Below are positions 38,849-47,708 of a stretch of 50,239 nt of DNA, in pieces. The notes below the pieces were generated by a model, which was not told the origin of the DNA, did no database searches, and saw only the letters and a program-made list of their open reading frames with translations. Each line of letters opens with the position of its first letter. Positions within the stretch are counted from its first letter, which is position 1. Origin of the DNA: JBHJOF01 sp050330055 (lineage in GTDB: Bacteria; Pseudomonadota; Alphaproteobacteria; Kiloniellales; JAKSDN01); assembly GCA_050330055.1 (NCBI GenBank), contig JBHJOF010000052.1:1-50239 (forward strand). The letters run 5' to 3'. The translations under genes were made by a program, and so were the position numbers.

Positions 38849-40467
38849 GCCGCCGCCGCTCCGGTCATCAGCAGGCCGATCTGGCGCTCGGCGCCGGGCA
38901 GGTTGTCAACGATGCCGGCGAAGCGGCCCTGGAACATCACGGCGATGCGATCGGACAGCTCGATCAGCTCGTCCAGCTCGGTGGAGATCAGGATGGTGGC
39001 CAGCCCGGACTCGGCGCCGCGCCGGATGCGGTCGCGCGCCAGGCGTGTGCTCTGCAGGTCGAGGCCATAGGTCGGCTTGTTGTAGATCAGCACTTTGGCG
39101 TTGCCGCCGAGCTCGCGTGCGAGCAGCACCTTCTGGATGTTGCCGCCGGAGAGGCGGCCGAGCGGCGTGCGCTCGGAGGGCGTGCGGATGTCGTGCTCGC
39201 GAATCTGTTCTCGGGCGCTGGCGAAGATGCGGTCCCACAGGCTGACCCCATGCCGCCAAAGCGGCGGCCGCCCGATCTCCTTCATGACCAGGTTGTGGGC
39301 GACGGGAAAGGCGCTGACCGTACCTTCGCCCAGTCGCTCGTCGGTGATGTAACCCACGCCGCGCCGGCGCCGCTCCGAGACGCCGAGCTGCTCGATTCTT
39401 TGGGCATCGAGAATGATTTCGCCCTCGGCCGCGGAACGCTGGCCGGCCAGGGCTTCGGCCAGGTGCTTCTGGCCGTTGCCGTCGACACCGGCAATGCCCA
39501 GAATCTCGCCCGGCCGCAGCTCGAATGAGACCTGCCGCAACGGGCATTCGCCCGCCTCCGCCCGGGTCGAGAGGCCGAGCACGACCAGGCAAGGCATGCC
39601 CGCTGGCCGCGCCGCCGCGCGTCTTGGCTTATGGTGGCCGCGCCCGACCAGGGTTTCGGCGTCGCGGCCGTGGCCCGCGGTGCTGCCGAACATGAGACGG
39701 ATGACCTCATCGGTCACCGCTTGCTCGCTCATGGTCGTCAGTCGCTCAGGGCCGAGTTGGCCCACCAGCTTGCCGAGGCGCAGGACCGAAATGCGGTCGC
39801 CGAAGGCATAGGCTTCCTGCAGCTTGTGGGTGATGAAGACGACGGCGACGCCTTGGCCGCGCAGCCGCTTCATGACCTGGCCCAGCTCCTGCACGCCCTG
39901 CGGCGTCAGCATGGAGGTCGGCTCGTCGAGGATCAGCACGCCCTCGTCGCGCCACAGGGCCCGCATGATCTCGACCTGCTGCTGCTGGCCGAGTGACAGG
40001 CGGCCGACCACGGCGTCGGGCGAAAAGTCGACGGCGAGCAGCTTGGCAAGGTCCTTGAAGCGCGCGAGCGCCGCCGCGCGGTCCATGCGCTGCCACCAGG
40101 GCCCGCCGAGCATGAGGTTCTCCAGCACCGAGAGGCTCTGCACCAGCAGCACGTGCTGGAATACCGTGCCGATGCCGAGCTCCAGGCTCTCGCGCGGCGA
40201 GCCGATGCCTACGCCTTGGCCGCGCACCCGGATCTCGCCTGCGTCCGGGTGCTGCATGCCGGCCAGGATGCCGATCAGGGTCGACTTGCCGGCGCCGTTT
40301 TCGCCCAGCAGCACGTGGATCTCGCCGGCGTTGAAGCTGAGGGAAATGTCGTCGTTGGCGAGGACGCCGGGGAAGCGTTTGGTGATGCCGCGCAGCTCGA
40401 CGACAGGCGCGCCTTGCTTGGCGGCGGGCGGCTGGCCGGAGGGCTGGGTGACGGAGCTATGTGTCAT
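38845..40467 (-). CDS. BMP-family ABC importer ATPase (double NBD)
   Basis: A 540-aa ATPase with two tandem nucleotide-binding domains, as in ribose and nucleoside importers. NBD1 has GENGAGKS (55-62), LSLGQQQQVEI and LILDEPTSML. NBD2 has a degenerate Walker A (VDGNGQKH) and a LSGGNIQKVLLAREL signature. Loss of the second Walker A lysine position is usual for this family. The ATG is at 40467, 65 bp after the BMP gene. Confidence 0.9.
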   Translation of the reverse strand: MTHSSVTQPSGQPPAAKQGAPVVELRGITKRFPGVLANDDISLSFNAGEIHVLLGENGAGKSTLIGILAGMQHPDAGEIRVRGQGVGIGSPRESLELGIGTVFQHVLLVQSLSVLENLMLGGPWWQRMDRAAALARFKDLAKLLAVDFSPDAVVGRLSLGQQQQVEIMRALWRDEGVLILDEPTSMLTPQGVQELGQVMKRLRGQGVAVVFITHKLQEAYAFGDRISVLRLGKLVGQLGPERLTTMSEQAVTDEVIRLMFGSTAGHGRDAETLVGRGHHKPRRAAARPAGMPCLVVLGLSTRAEAGECPLRQVSFELRPGEILGIAGVDGNGQKHLAEALAGQRSAAEGEIILDAQRIEQLGVSERRRRGVGYITDERLGEGTVSAFPVAHNLVMKEIGRPPLWRHGVSLWDRIFASAREQIREHDIRTPSERTPLGRLSGGNIQKVLLARELGGNAKVLIYNKPTYGLDLQSTRLARDRIRRGAESGLATILISTELDELIELSDRIAVMFQGRFAGIVDNLPGAERQIGLLMTGAAAA

Positions 40468-40532
40468 GGACGCCGAAAACAGGGGCGGCCCGGAAGCGCG
40501 GAAAGCCCGCCTCCCGGACCGCCGAACGACTA

Positions 40533-41588
40533 CTACTCGGCCTGAGCTTCGACCGCGCTCATCAGCGTGCGGACTTCCTGAGCGTCGGAGATCCGATCGA
40601 CCGTGATCTTGCCGTCGATGATGTCCTGACGCATGGCCGTCAGCTCGCTCCAGATTTCCTCCGGGATGTGCGGCATCTTCAGCAGCGCCACCGACTCGTC
40701 GGCCAGGCTGATCTTGTAGTGCTTGGTGCCGAACTCATCCGCCTTCAGGTCCTCGACCATGGCGCTATAGACCGGCACCATGTTCCAGAGCACCGACGAC
40801 AAAAGGTGCCCCTTGTCGAGCGACGACTTGTCGCCGATCACGTCGATGAACCAGACCTTGTCGCCGTCGATCGCCTTGGTGGTCTCCACCGCCTCGATCA
40901 TGCCGAAGCTGGAGCCGTTGCCCTGGCCGAAGATGATGTCGGCGCCGGCTGAGATGACCGACTCGGTGACGCGGCGGCCGCCGGCGGCGTCAGCATAGGC
41001 GGCCGGGCCGATCACCGCATAGATTATCTTCACGTCGGCCTTCTCGGCCTTCACGCCCATGGCGAAGCCGGCTGACTGCGAGTTCCAGGACGGCGGCTCA
41101 CCGGATACGACGATGCCGACCGTGCCGGTGCGCGTCATCTTCGCCGCCATGCGACCGGCGAGATAAGCGCCCTCGTGGCCGCTCAGGGTGTAGTCGGCGA
41201 TCAGCCCCTTCTCGATCGCGTCGGGACTGTCGACGATCGCCACCGGCACGCCGGTCTCCTTGGCAATCTCGGGCGCCGAGGTGTTGTAGCCGCTGGCGTG
41301 TGCGATCATCAGGCTGGCGCCGTCCTCGGCCAGCTCGCGCAGGGTCGGGCGAACGTCGCCGTAGCCCAGGCCCTCGGCCGGCATGAAGTCCAGCCCATAC
41401 TTCTCGGCGACGGCGCGTGCGGCGTCGACGCCCTGCTGGTTCCAGCCGAAGTCGGTCCCCTGCTCGGGGACCAGCACGGCGATCGCCTTGACCTCGGCCG
41501 CCCCGGCGAGCTGCGCCGTGCCGAGCATCGCCGCCAGCGCCAGGGCGCCGGAGGCGACGAGATTGATACTGACTTTCCTCTTGCACAT
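40533..41588 (-). CDS. BMP-family periplasmic binding protein
   Basis: A 351-aa basic-membrane-protein (Med/PnrA-like) solute receptor. A Sec signal with KRK and a hydrophobic core ends near AGAAE; I see no lipobox cysteine, so it is periplasmic, not lipid-anchored. Family features are VLVPEQGTDFGWNQQG, ISAGADIIFGQGNGSSFG and KVWFIDVIGDKS. I chose the ATG at 41588, which has AAGGGAG 10 bp upstream; ATGs at 41597 and 41630 are less well placed. Known relatives bind purine nucleosides. The gene setting suggests a vitamin B6 vitamer, by inference only. Confidence 0.88.
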   Translation of the reverse strand: MCKRKVSINLVASGALALAAMLGTAQLAGAAEVKAIAVLVPEQGTDFGWNQQGVDAARAVAEKYGLDFMPAEGLGYGDVRPTLRELAEDGASLMIAHASGYNTSAPEIAKETGVPVAIVDSPDAIEKGLIADYTLSGHEGAYLAGRMAAKMTRTGTVGIVVSGEPPSWNSQSAGFAMGVKAEKADVKIIYAVIGPAAYADAAGGRRVTESVISAGADIIFGQGNGSSFGMIEAVETTKAIDGDKVWFIDVIGDKSSLDKGHLLSSVLWNMVPVYSAMVEDLKADEFGTKHYKISLADESVALLKMPHIPEEIWSELTAMRQDIIDGKITVDRISDAQEVRTLMSAVEAQAE

Positions 41589-41682
41589 GGTTTGCATTCT
41601 CCCTTCCCGATGTGAGCCTAACTGTTCCATTACCTTTGCTCTTCACGTCCAGTCATATCGCGCGGCCGTGCGGCGCCGCGCG

Positions 41683-42690
41683 TCACCGCTTCTGCTCTAC
41701 CAGCTCGAGCAGCGTCTCGTACTCCGCGGCCACCGCCTCGTTCGAGCGCAGGATGCCACCGCCGACCTCGGCGAAGCGCGTCATCATGTGCGCGCGATCC
41801 TCGGGCGAGAGCTCGATAATCTCTCCGCCGTTGTCGAGCCAGGCCTTGTTGGCCCGCTCGACGTTGGCGATGCCCCAGGGCAGCACCTCCTGCTCGGCCG
41901 CCCGCCCGGCGGCCCGGATCGCCTCTTGCAGCGCCGGCGGCTGGGCCTGGAACCAGGCCTCGTTGACCACCGCCACCGACACGATCTGCTGCGACTGCAG
42001 GTCGGTCACGTGCTTGGCCACGTCGTAGTACTTGAAGGCAGTCAGGATCGGCATGCCGGCCAGCATGCCGTCGATGTTGCCCGACTGCAGCGCCGGAATC
42101 ACCTCGGTCAACGCCAACGGCAGCGGACTGGCGCCCAAGTCCTCCAGCGGCTTGATCTGCAATGGCGAGGCGAAGGTCCGGATCTTCATGCCCTTCATGT
42201 CGGCCAGGCCGTGCACCGGCTGGCGCGCCAAGAGCAGCATGGGGCTGTTGAAGATGGCGCCGATCCCCCGGATGCCCTTGTCGAGCGCCAGCGTCTCCAG
42301 GTGGTCGCGGTAAGCCGGCTCGTGGATCACGCGGGCCAGGTGCTCGGGCGAGTCGAAGATGCCAGGCGCGTCGTAGATCTGGAAGCGCGGATCGGTGCCC
42401 GAAAGAAAGGCCGTCGGCGTGATGAAGCTCTCGATGGTGCCGAGCAGCACGCCCTCGACCATGCGCGGGATGGTGCCGAGCTGGCTCGCCGGGTAGATCT
42501 CGGTGGTGATCTCGTCGCCGGCCGCCTCGCCCAGCTTCTGGGCGAAGACCTTCTGCCACTCGTGCTGCACGTCGTTGATAGTGGCGCTGGCCAGCTTCAT
42601 GACCGTGGCCGCCTGGGGTGCGCGCAGCGGCGCGACCGCGACCACGATCAGCGCTAGCAGGGATAAGGCCGCCATTGTGACTCTGTTCAT
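41683..42690 (-). CDS. dctP: TRAP transporter substrate-binding protein (DctP)
   Basis: A 335-aa DctP-type receptor with a Sec signal (about 1-28). It contains the TRAP block GNIDGMLAG and an early VEGVLLGTIES segment. TRAP receptors usually bind carboxylates through a conserved arginine, likely in the KIRTFASP segment. It is followed in order by dctM and dctQ upstream on the same strand. Ligand candidates in this setting are 4-pyridoxate or another pyridine carboxylate. Confidence 0.9.
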   Translation of the reverse strand: MNRVTMAALSLLALIVVAVAPLRAPQAATVMKLASATINDVQHEWQKVFAQKLGEAAGDEITTEIYPASQLGTIPRMVEGVLLGTIESFITPTAFLSGTDPRFQIYDAPGIFDSPEHLARVIHEPAYRDHLETLALDKGIRGIGAIFNSPMLLLARQPVHGLADMKGMKIRTFASPLQIKPLEDLGASPLPLALTEVIPALQSGNIDGMLAGMPILTAFKYYDVAKHVTDLQSQQIVSVAVVNEAWFQAQPPALQEAIRAAGRAAEQEVLPWGIANVERANKAWLDNGGEIIELSPEDRAHMMTRFAEVGGGILRSNEAVAAEYETLLELVEQKR

Positions 42691-42715
42691 CTTGCCTCCA
42701 ATCGGCCGGCCGGTC

Positions 42716-43984
42716 CTAGAGCGCCCCGGCCAGCAATAGCGAGAGTTGCGGAACGAAGGTGATCGCCGCCAGCGCCACGATCTGCACGCAGAAGAAGGGC
42801 AGCAGGCCGCGGTAGATATCGGCCAGCCGAGCGGACAGCACGGATTGCGACACGAAGATGTTCAGGCCGAAGGGCGGGGTGAACATACCGATCGCCAGGT
42901 TGACCGTCATGATGATGCCGAAATGGATCGGATCGATGCCGAGATGCTGGATGATCGGCATCAGCATCGGCGTCAGCACCAGGATCGCCGAGGTCGGATC
43001 GAGAAAACAGCCCAGCATCAGCAGCAGCAGGTTGATCGCCAGCAGGAAGCTCACGGCCGAGAGCTCGAGGCCGGCGATCCAGCCGAGGATTGCCTGCGGC
43101 ACGCCCTGAACCGAGAGCACCCAGGAGAACACGCTGGCGCTGGCGACGATGATCAGCACCTGCGCCGTCAGGTAAGCGGACTGCACCGCCGACTCCAGGA
43201 TCACGCTCCAGGTCAGGCTGCGGAACAGGAAGCGCGCCACCAGGATGGCGTAGAGGCAGGCGAAACCGCCGGCCTCGGTCGGCGAGAACAGGCCGAGATA
43301 GATACCGCCAAGCACGAAGAGCGGCATGAAGAGCGCGGCCAGGGCGTCGCGCGTTACCGCCGCCACCGAACCTGCCTGATGCCGGCCGGACTCCAGCTCG
43401 CGGCGCTGCGCCCAGAGGAAGATGTAGGCGGCGACCAGAAGCGCCAGCAGGATGCCGGGCAGGATGCCGGCCAGGAAGAGGCGCGGAATCGACTGCTCGG
43501 CGGTGGCGCCGTAGAGAATCATGGCGATACTCGGCGGCACGATGATGGCGATCGAACCGCTCGAGGTGATGAGCCCGAGCGAGAAGCGCTCGCCGTAGCC
43601 CGAGCGCCTGAGGTCCGGATAGAGGGTCTGACCGAGCGCGGCCACGGTGGCCGGGCTCGAGCCGGAAACCGCGCCCAGCAGCGTCGCGGTGCCGATTGTC
43701 GCCACGCCCAGGCTGCCGCGGATGTGCCCGATGATCGCCAGCGTCCAGCGCACCAGCAGGCCGGCGATGCCACTGCGCGCCATCAGGTCGCCGGCGAAGA
43801 TGAAGAAGGGCACGGCCAAGAGGGCGTAGTTGTCGACGCCGCCGAACATGACCTGGTGCAGGGCAAGCGGCGGCACGCTCATGAAGAGCAGCAGGGTCGC
43901 CGTGGCGCCGGCCAGCAGCACGATGTAGATCGGCAGACCGGCCAGGAAGAGCGCAGCGGGCAGGGCGATCAGAGTCCAGGTCAT
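42716..43984 (-). CDS. dctM: TRAP transporter large permease (DctM)
   Basis: A 422-aa membrane protein with 12-13 hydrophobic segments. Characteristic blocks are VPFFIFAGDLMARSGIAGLL, SGSSPATVAALGQTLYP and LTPMLMPIIQHLGIDPIHFG. It is the ion-coupled transport subunit, driven by Na+ or H+ gradients. The ATG overlaps the dctQ stop by 4 bp (ATGA). Confidence 0.93.
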   Translation of the reverse strand: MTWTLIALPAALFLAGLPIYIVLLAGATATLLLFMSVPPLALHQVMFGGVDNYALLAVPFFIFAGDLMARSGIAGLLVRWTLAIIGHIRGSLGVATIGTATLLGAVSGSSPATVAALGQTLYPDLRRSGYGERFSLGLITSSGSIAIIVPPSIAMILYGATAEQSIPRLFLAGILPGILLALLVAAYIFLWAQRRELESGRHQAGSVAAVTRDALAALFMPLFVLGGIYLGLFSPTEAGGFACLYAILVARFLFRSLTWSVILESAVQSAYLTAQVLIIVASASVFSWVLSVQGVPQAILGWIAGLELSAVSFLLAINLLLLMLGCFLDPTSAILVLTPMLMPIIQHLGIDPIHFGIIMTVNLAIGMFTPPFGLNIFVSQSVLSARLADIYRGLLPFFCVQIVALAAITFVPQLSLLLAGAL

Positions 43985-44562
43985 GCATCCTGTCCTCCGC
44001 TAGTCCCCACGCTGCTATCCCTGGAGCTGAGGCGCAACGCCGTCGCCGTGCCCTTGACGATCGCCGCCAGCAGCACCAGCAGCGTGAGCCCGAAGCCGAT
44101 TAGGATCGCCGAATGCGGCACATAGGTCGGCACCGCCGCCGCCATAGACCATTGATTCAAAGTCCAGAGGCGCTCGACCACCTGGAGCGACTGCAGGGCG
44201 ACAAAGCCGAGCAAGCCCGCGGCAACCAGATCACCGGCGAGCCGGACCAGGGCCCGGGCCCGGTCCGGCAGGCGCTGCTGCAGCACGTCGAAGGAGAGCT
44301 GCCGGCGGTCGGCGGTGACGAAGGCGCAGCCCAGGAAGACCAGCCAGACCATGCCGAAGACCAGCAGCTCGTCCGAGCCGCCGATCGCCTGGCCCAAGAG
44401 ATAGCGTGCCAGCGCGTTGGCGACATTGAGCAGCACCATGGCCAGCAGCAGCAGCCCTAGCAGAACACGCACCGCGCGTACGACGAAGCCGGCCAGCGAG
44501 GCCGAGCCCTGGACCAGGCCGCTTGCCGTCGCTGCGCTCGTTGTGTGGGGCGCCGGGCTCAT
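43981..44562 (-). CDS. dctQ: TRAP transporter small permease (DctQ)
   Basis: A 193-aa membrane protein with four hydrophobic segments and the DctQ pattern VLLNVANALARYLLG, followed by ELLVFGMVWLVFLGCAFVTADRRQL. It pairs with DctM. The gene starts 8 bp after the 5-dehydrogenase gene, so the TRAP system is transcriptionally tied to pyridine catabolism. Confidence 0.9.
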   Translation of the reverse strand: MSPAPHTTSAATASGLVQGSASLAGFVVRAVRVLLGLLLLAMVLLNVANALARYLLGQAIGGSDELLVFGMVWLVFLGCAFVTADRRQLSFDVLQQRLPDRARALVRLAGDLVAAGLLGFVALQSLQVVERLWTLNQWSMAAAVPTYVPHSAILIGFGLTLLVLLAAIVKGTATALRLSSRDSSVGTSGGQDA

Positions 44563-44570
44563 GGCTCCTC

Positions 44571-45488
44571 TCAGGCCTCCAGCGCCTTGCGCACGGCGAC
44601 CAGCTTCTTCGCCCGCTCGGCGCGCAGCGCGGCGATCTCGTCGGGCCTGTAACTGAAGAGACCGCGCCCGCTCTTCATGCCGAGCTCGCCGCGCGCGGTG
44701 TGCTCGGTGATCATGGCGCTCACGTCGGGCCGGGCGCAGAGCTCCTTGTTCAGGTAGCTGCCGACCGCTTGGTAGATGTCGAGCCCAGCCATGTCGAGCA
44801 GCGCCATCGGCCCGACTACGGCCAGCTTGTAGCCGATGCCCCAGGAAACGCAGGTATCGAGGGCCTCGGGCTCGATCACGCCCTGCTCCACTAGGTCGAC
44901 CGCCTCGCGCATGATGGCGTAGAGGATGCGGTTCTCGACGAAACCCGGCACGTCCTTCTTGACCACCACGGGCTGCAGGTTGAGGGAACGGACGATCTCG
45001 ACCATGCGGGTCACGGTTTCGGGGCTGGTCTCGGCGCCGGCCACCACCTCGATGATCGGGATGATGTGCGGCGGGTTCGACCAGTGCATGCCGACGACGC
45101 GGCCCGGCGCCGGCAGGCCGGCCTGCAGCTTGCTGATCGGGATGCCCGAGGTGTCCGAGGCGATCAGGCAGCTCTCGTCTACGCCGGCCGCCACGCTGCG
45201 CAGCACCTCGATCTTCAGCTCGAGCGTCTCGGGCACGTTCTCGATCACCAGCTCGGCGTCGGCGATGCAGTCTGCCAGGTCAGCGGTGATGCGTGGCGCC
45301 AGGGCGGCGCCTTGCTTGGGCATGCCGAGCGCGTCCAGCACGTCGCCGGCGGCGGCGATCGTGGCCGACGCCCTGTCGCGCTGCTCGGCGCTCAGGTCGG
45401 TGGCGGCGACCGCCAGGCCGGCGCGCGCCAGCGTGGCGACCATGCCCGGCCCCATCGTCCCCAAGCCGATCACTGCGACCTTTTGCAT
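44571..45488 (-). CDS. 5-formyl-3-hydroxy-2-methylpyridine-4-carboxylate 5-dehydrogenase
   Basis: A 305-aa enzyme of the 3-hydroxyacyl-CoA dehydrogenase fold. Its Rossmann motif is GLGTMG (8-13) and the catalytic His is likely H135 in GMHWSNPPHIIP. The stretches VVKKDVPGFVENRILYA, DTCVSWGIGYK and VGPMALLDMAGLDIY resemble the M. loti pathway-I dehydrogenase as I recall it, more than carnitine or hydroxybutyryl-CoA dehydrogenases. It oxidises the 5-formyl group to give 3-hydroxy-2-methylpyridine-4,5-dicarboxylate with NAD+. A broader 3-hydroxyacyl-CoA dehydrogenase name would be the cautious alternative. Confidence 0.87.
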   Translation of the reverse strand: MQKVAVIGLGTMGPGMVATLARAGLAVAATDLSAEQRDRASATIAAAGDVLDALGMPKQGAALAPRITADLADCIADAELVIENVPETLELKIEVLRSVAAGVDESCLIASDTSGIPISKLQAGLPAPGRVVGMHWSNPPHIIPIIEVVAGAETSPETVTRMVEIVRSLNLQPVVVKKDVPGFVENRILYAIMREAVDLVEQGVIEPEALDTCVSWGIGYKLAVVGPMALLDMAGLDIYQAVGSYLNKELCARPDVSAMITEHTARGELGMKSGRGLFSYRPDEIAALRAERAKKLVAVRKALEA

Positions 45489-45516
45489 GTCCGTGCCGCT
45501 CCCCCGTCTTGATATC

Positions 45517-46116
45517 TCAGCCGGTCGCCGTCTGATAGGCCGGGCGCTGGCGCAGGCGCGCGACCCAGGCCTTGACGTTCGGCAGGGCCGAGAGCTCGAC
45601 CGGGAAGTTGACGCAGCGGTCGACGATCGGCCCCAGGCAAATGTCGGCCAGGGTCATCTCGGCGCCGGCCATCCAGTCCTTGCCGGCCAGCGCGCCGTCG
45701 AGGATCTTGAGCTGCGCATCGAGTTCCTTGGCGTCGTCGGCCAGGCTCGGCGCGCGTTCTTCCGGCGGCTTCCGCGACTCGCGGAAGATCGCCATATAAT
45801 AGGGATTGAGCGAGGCGAGCTGCCAGTCCATCCAGCGCTCGACCTGGCTGCGCGCCGCCGGGTCGCTGGGATAGAGCTTGCCGTTCTGCTTGCTGCTCAG
45901 GTACCGCAGGATGGTGTTCGATTCCCAGATCACCACGTTATCGTCGACCAGGGTCGGTACCTTGCCGTTCGGGTTCAGCTTCAGATAGGCCTCGTCCTGC
46001 GTGTTGCCGAACTGGCGGCCGTAGTCCTCGCGCGCATAGGGAGTGCCCAGCTCCTCGAGCAGCCATACCACCTTCTGTACGTTTCCGGATGTCTTGCGTC
46101 CCAAGAGCTTCAGCAT
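45517..46116 (-). CDS. Glutathione S-transferase family protein
   Basis: A 199-aa protein. An N-terminal thioredoxin-like domain (SGNVQKVVWLLEELG, then NPNGKVPTLVDD and ESNTILRYL) is followed by an all-helical C-terminal domain with MTLADICLGP. The sequence near residue 10 has S10, the probable thiolate-stabilising residue. Placement between the 5-dehydrogenase and RidA suggests a role in the same pathway, for example isomerising a ring-cleavage product as maleylpyruvate isomerases do, but it lacks clear zeta-class features. Confidence 0.85.
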   Translation of the reverse strand: MLKLLGRKTSGNVQKVVWLLEELGTPYAREDYGRQFGNTQDEAYLKLNPNGKVPTLVDDNVVIWESNTILRYLSSKQNGKLYPSDPAARSQVERWMDWQLASLNPYYMAIFRESRKPPEERAPSLADDAKELDAQLKILDGALAGKDWMAGAEMTLADICLGPIVDRCVNFPVELSALPNVKAWVARLRQRPAYQTATG

Positions 46117-46137
46117 CTCTTCGTTTGCTCCCTAGGT

Positions 46138-46530
46138 TCAGTCGACAGGCTTGTAGGCGATCGCGTCCATCTCGATCTTGGTGTCGATGACGGCGCGCGC
46201 CTCCACCGTGGTGCGGGCGATCAGGCCCTCCGGGAAATACTCGGCGAAGGTCCGGTTATAGCGGCCGAAGTCGCGTGCGTCGTCGAGGTAGACCGTGACC
46301 CGCACGATATCGCCCAGATCGGCATCCTCCTCGGCCAGGATGCGGCGCAGGCACTCGATGGTCCAGCGTGTCTGCTCCTCGATGGTACCGGCGCACATGG
46401 TGCCGTTCTCGTCCTTGGCGACCTGCCCGGAGATGAAGATGTAGTCGCCGGCCCGCACCGCAGGATGGAACGGCAGGTTCGGGTTTTTCTTGCCGATCGG
46501 CTTGATGCGCTTCTTCTTGTCCTTGCCCAT
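46138..46530 (-). CDS. RidA/YjgF-family imine-enamine hydrolase
   Basis: A 130-aa protein with a lysine-rich N-terminus and the RidA fold (AGDYIFISGQVA, then VRVTVYLDD, then a C-terminal KIEMDAIAY). The catalytic Arg is R106 (ARTTVEAR) with E120, as in active RidA deaminases. RidA hydrolyses reactive 2-imino/enamino acids. In ring-cleavage pathways for nitrogenous aromatics, relatives act as aminomuconate deaminases. I chose the ATG at 46530; an ATG at 46545 would add five residues. Confidence 0.85.
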   Translation of the reverse strand: MGKDKKKRIKPIGKKNPNLPFHPAVRAGDYIFISGQVAKDENGTMCAGTIEEQTRWTIECLRRILAEEDADLGDIVRVTVYLDDARDFGRYNRTFAEYFPEGLIARTTVEARAVIDTKIEMDAIAYKPVD

Positions 46531-46553
46531 GCGTTTCCCCGTCATGCGTTCGG

Positions 46554-47681
46554 TCAGAGGACCGAGGTCTCGATGACGTCGACCCCCCTCTGCCGGTCGA
46601 TCAGATAGATCAGGCCGCGCGAGTCCATGGTCACGTCGTTCGACGAGGCCAGCTCGAAGCCCTCGGGCGCGTCCGCCTCGTAAAAGGCGACCTCCTTGGG
46701 CTGATAGGGGTCGGCGATGTCGAGGATGCGCAGCCCCTTGGCGAACCAGGCGAAGGGGATGATGGTGCCATTGAATCGCTCGGATGGCTGGTGGCAGCCC
46801 AACATCGGCTGCTGCGGCGCGCCGTCCGGGTCGAGCCCCTCGACCTGAAAGGTCGCGATCGGCACCGGGCACTGCTCGTTGGTGATGTCGTAGATCCAGG
46901 CGAAGGCCGGCGCCGCCGGCCACAGCTTGGCCACGTCCTCGTCGGCCACCACCATGACGTTGCGGCCCTTGAGCGGCGTCGGGATCGGCAGACAGGTGTG
47001 GGTCGGATGCGGGAAGGCCGGCGAGCTGTTGCCGCCGGCAATCGCCCGCGGTTTCGACAGATCGCTGATGTCGAGGATCCAGTAGCCGTGGTGCCAGTAG
47101 CTGACGTAGAGCCGATCACCCAGGCGCAGCGGATGGTGGCAGCGCGGCGGCACCCAGTTGTGCCAGGGATAGTCCTCGCCGCCGGCCTCCCACTGGCCCG
47201 GAATCCACCAGCGGCCGACCTCCTCGGGCTTGGCCGGGTCCTGCAGGTCGAGGATCATCATGATGTTACCGACAAAGCCCTCGGCGGTCGGCGAGATGTA
47301 GGCGTAGCGGCCGTCGAAGTCGTAGCGGTGCACGCCCTTGCCGTGGGTGCGCCACTTGGCGATCAGCTTGGGCTCGGCCGGCCTTGAGACGTCGTAGATG
47401 CCGAGCCCGCCGCCGAATTCCGTGTCGCCGCCCTGGCCCTGGCGCTCGTGGTTGACCACCATGATGTCATTGGCGACGCGCACCTTGTGCGAGTGCCAGC
47501 CGGCCGGCATGTCGATGCGGGCCAGCAGCTTGGGATGCCGCGGATCGGCGACGTCGTAGATCGAGGTGCCGGTCGGATTCCGCATGTGGCCGACATAGAG
47601 GGTGGTGCCGTCGACCCAGACCTGGCCGCCGCCGGGGCAGTCGATATGGGCAAGCTGCTTGGTGTTCCAGGCCTTCGCCAT
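46554..47681 (-). CDS. LVIVD-repeat beta-propeller protein
   Basis: A 375-aa protein built of repeated beta-propeller blades ending in motifs such as SIYDVADPRHPKLLA, GIYDVSRPAEPKLIA, MILDLQDPAKPEEVG, WILDISDLSKPRAIA and RILDIADPYQPKEVA. It is rich in His and Trp (KVRVANDIMVVNHE, HNWVPPRCHHP). No signal peptide is visible, so it is probably cytosolic. It resembles selenium-binding or choice-of-anchor LVIVD proteins, which have no general function. Its place between the RidA and cupin genes suggests a part in the ring-cleavage step or in metal or product handling. Confidence 0.75.
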   Translation of the reverse strand: MAKAWNTKQLAHIDCPGGGQVWVDGTTLYVGHMRNPTGTSIYDVADPRHPKLLARIDMPAGWHSHKVRVANDIMVVNHERQGQGGDTEFGGGLGIYDVSRPAEPKLIAKWRTHGKGVHRYDFDGRYAYISPTAEGFVGNIMMILDLQDPAKPEEVGRWWIPGQWEAGGEDYPWHNWVPPRCHHPLRLGDRLYVSYWHHGYWILDISDLSKPRAIAGGNSSPAFPHPTHTCLPIPTPLKGRNVMVVADEDVAKLWPAAPAFAWIYDITNEQCPVPIATFQVEGLDPDGAPQQPMLGCHQPSERFNGTIIPFAWFAKGLRILDIADPYQPKEVAFYEADAPEGFELASSNDVTMDSRGLIYLIDRQRGVDVIETSVL

Positions 47682-47708
47682 GAGATCGCGCCCTCGCCGC
47701 CAGAAAGA

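Noticed and set aside
42746..44125. 459-codon open frame antisense to dctM
   Set aside because: Charged, repetitive composition typical of the complement of a membrane protein gene; dctM is complete on the other strand.
44571..45488. Plain 3-hydroxybutyryl-CoA or carnitine dehydrogenase for this gene
   Set aside because: The DTCVSWGIGYK and GPMALLDMAGLDIY blocks and the B6 neighbours fit the pyridine-carboxylate dehydrogenase better, though the fold is shared.
44926..46608. 560-codon open frame antisense to the 5-dehydrogenase, GST and RidA genes
   Set aside because: It spans three intact genes on the other strand and shows no domain of its own.
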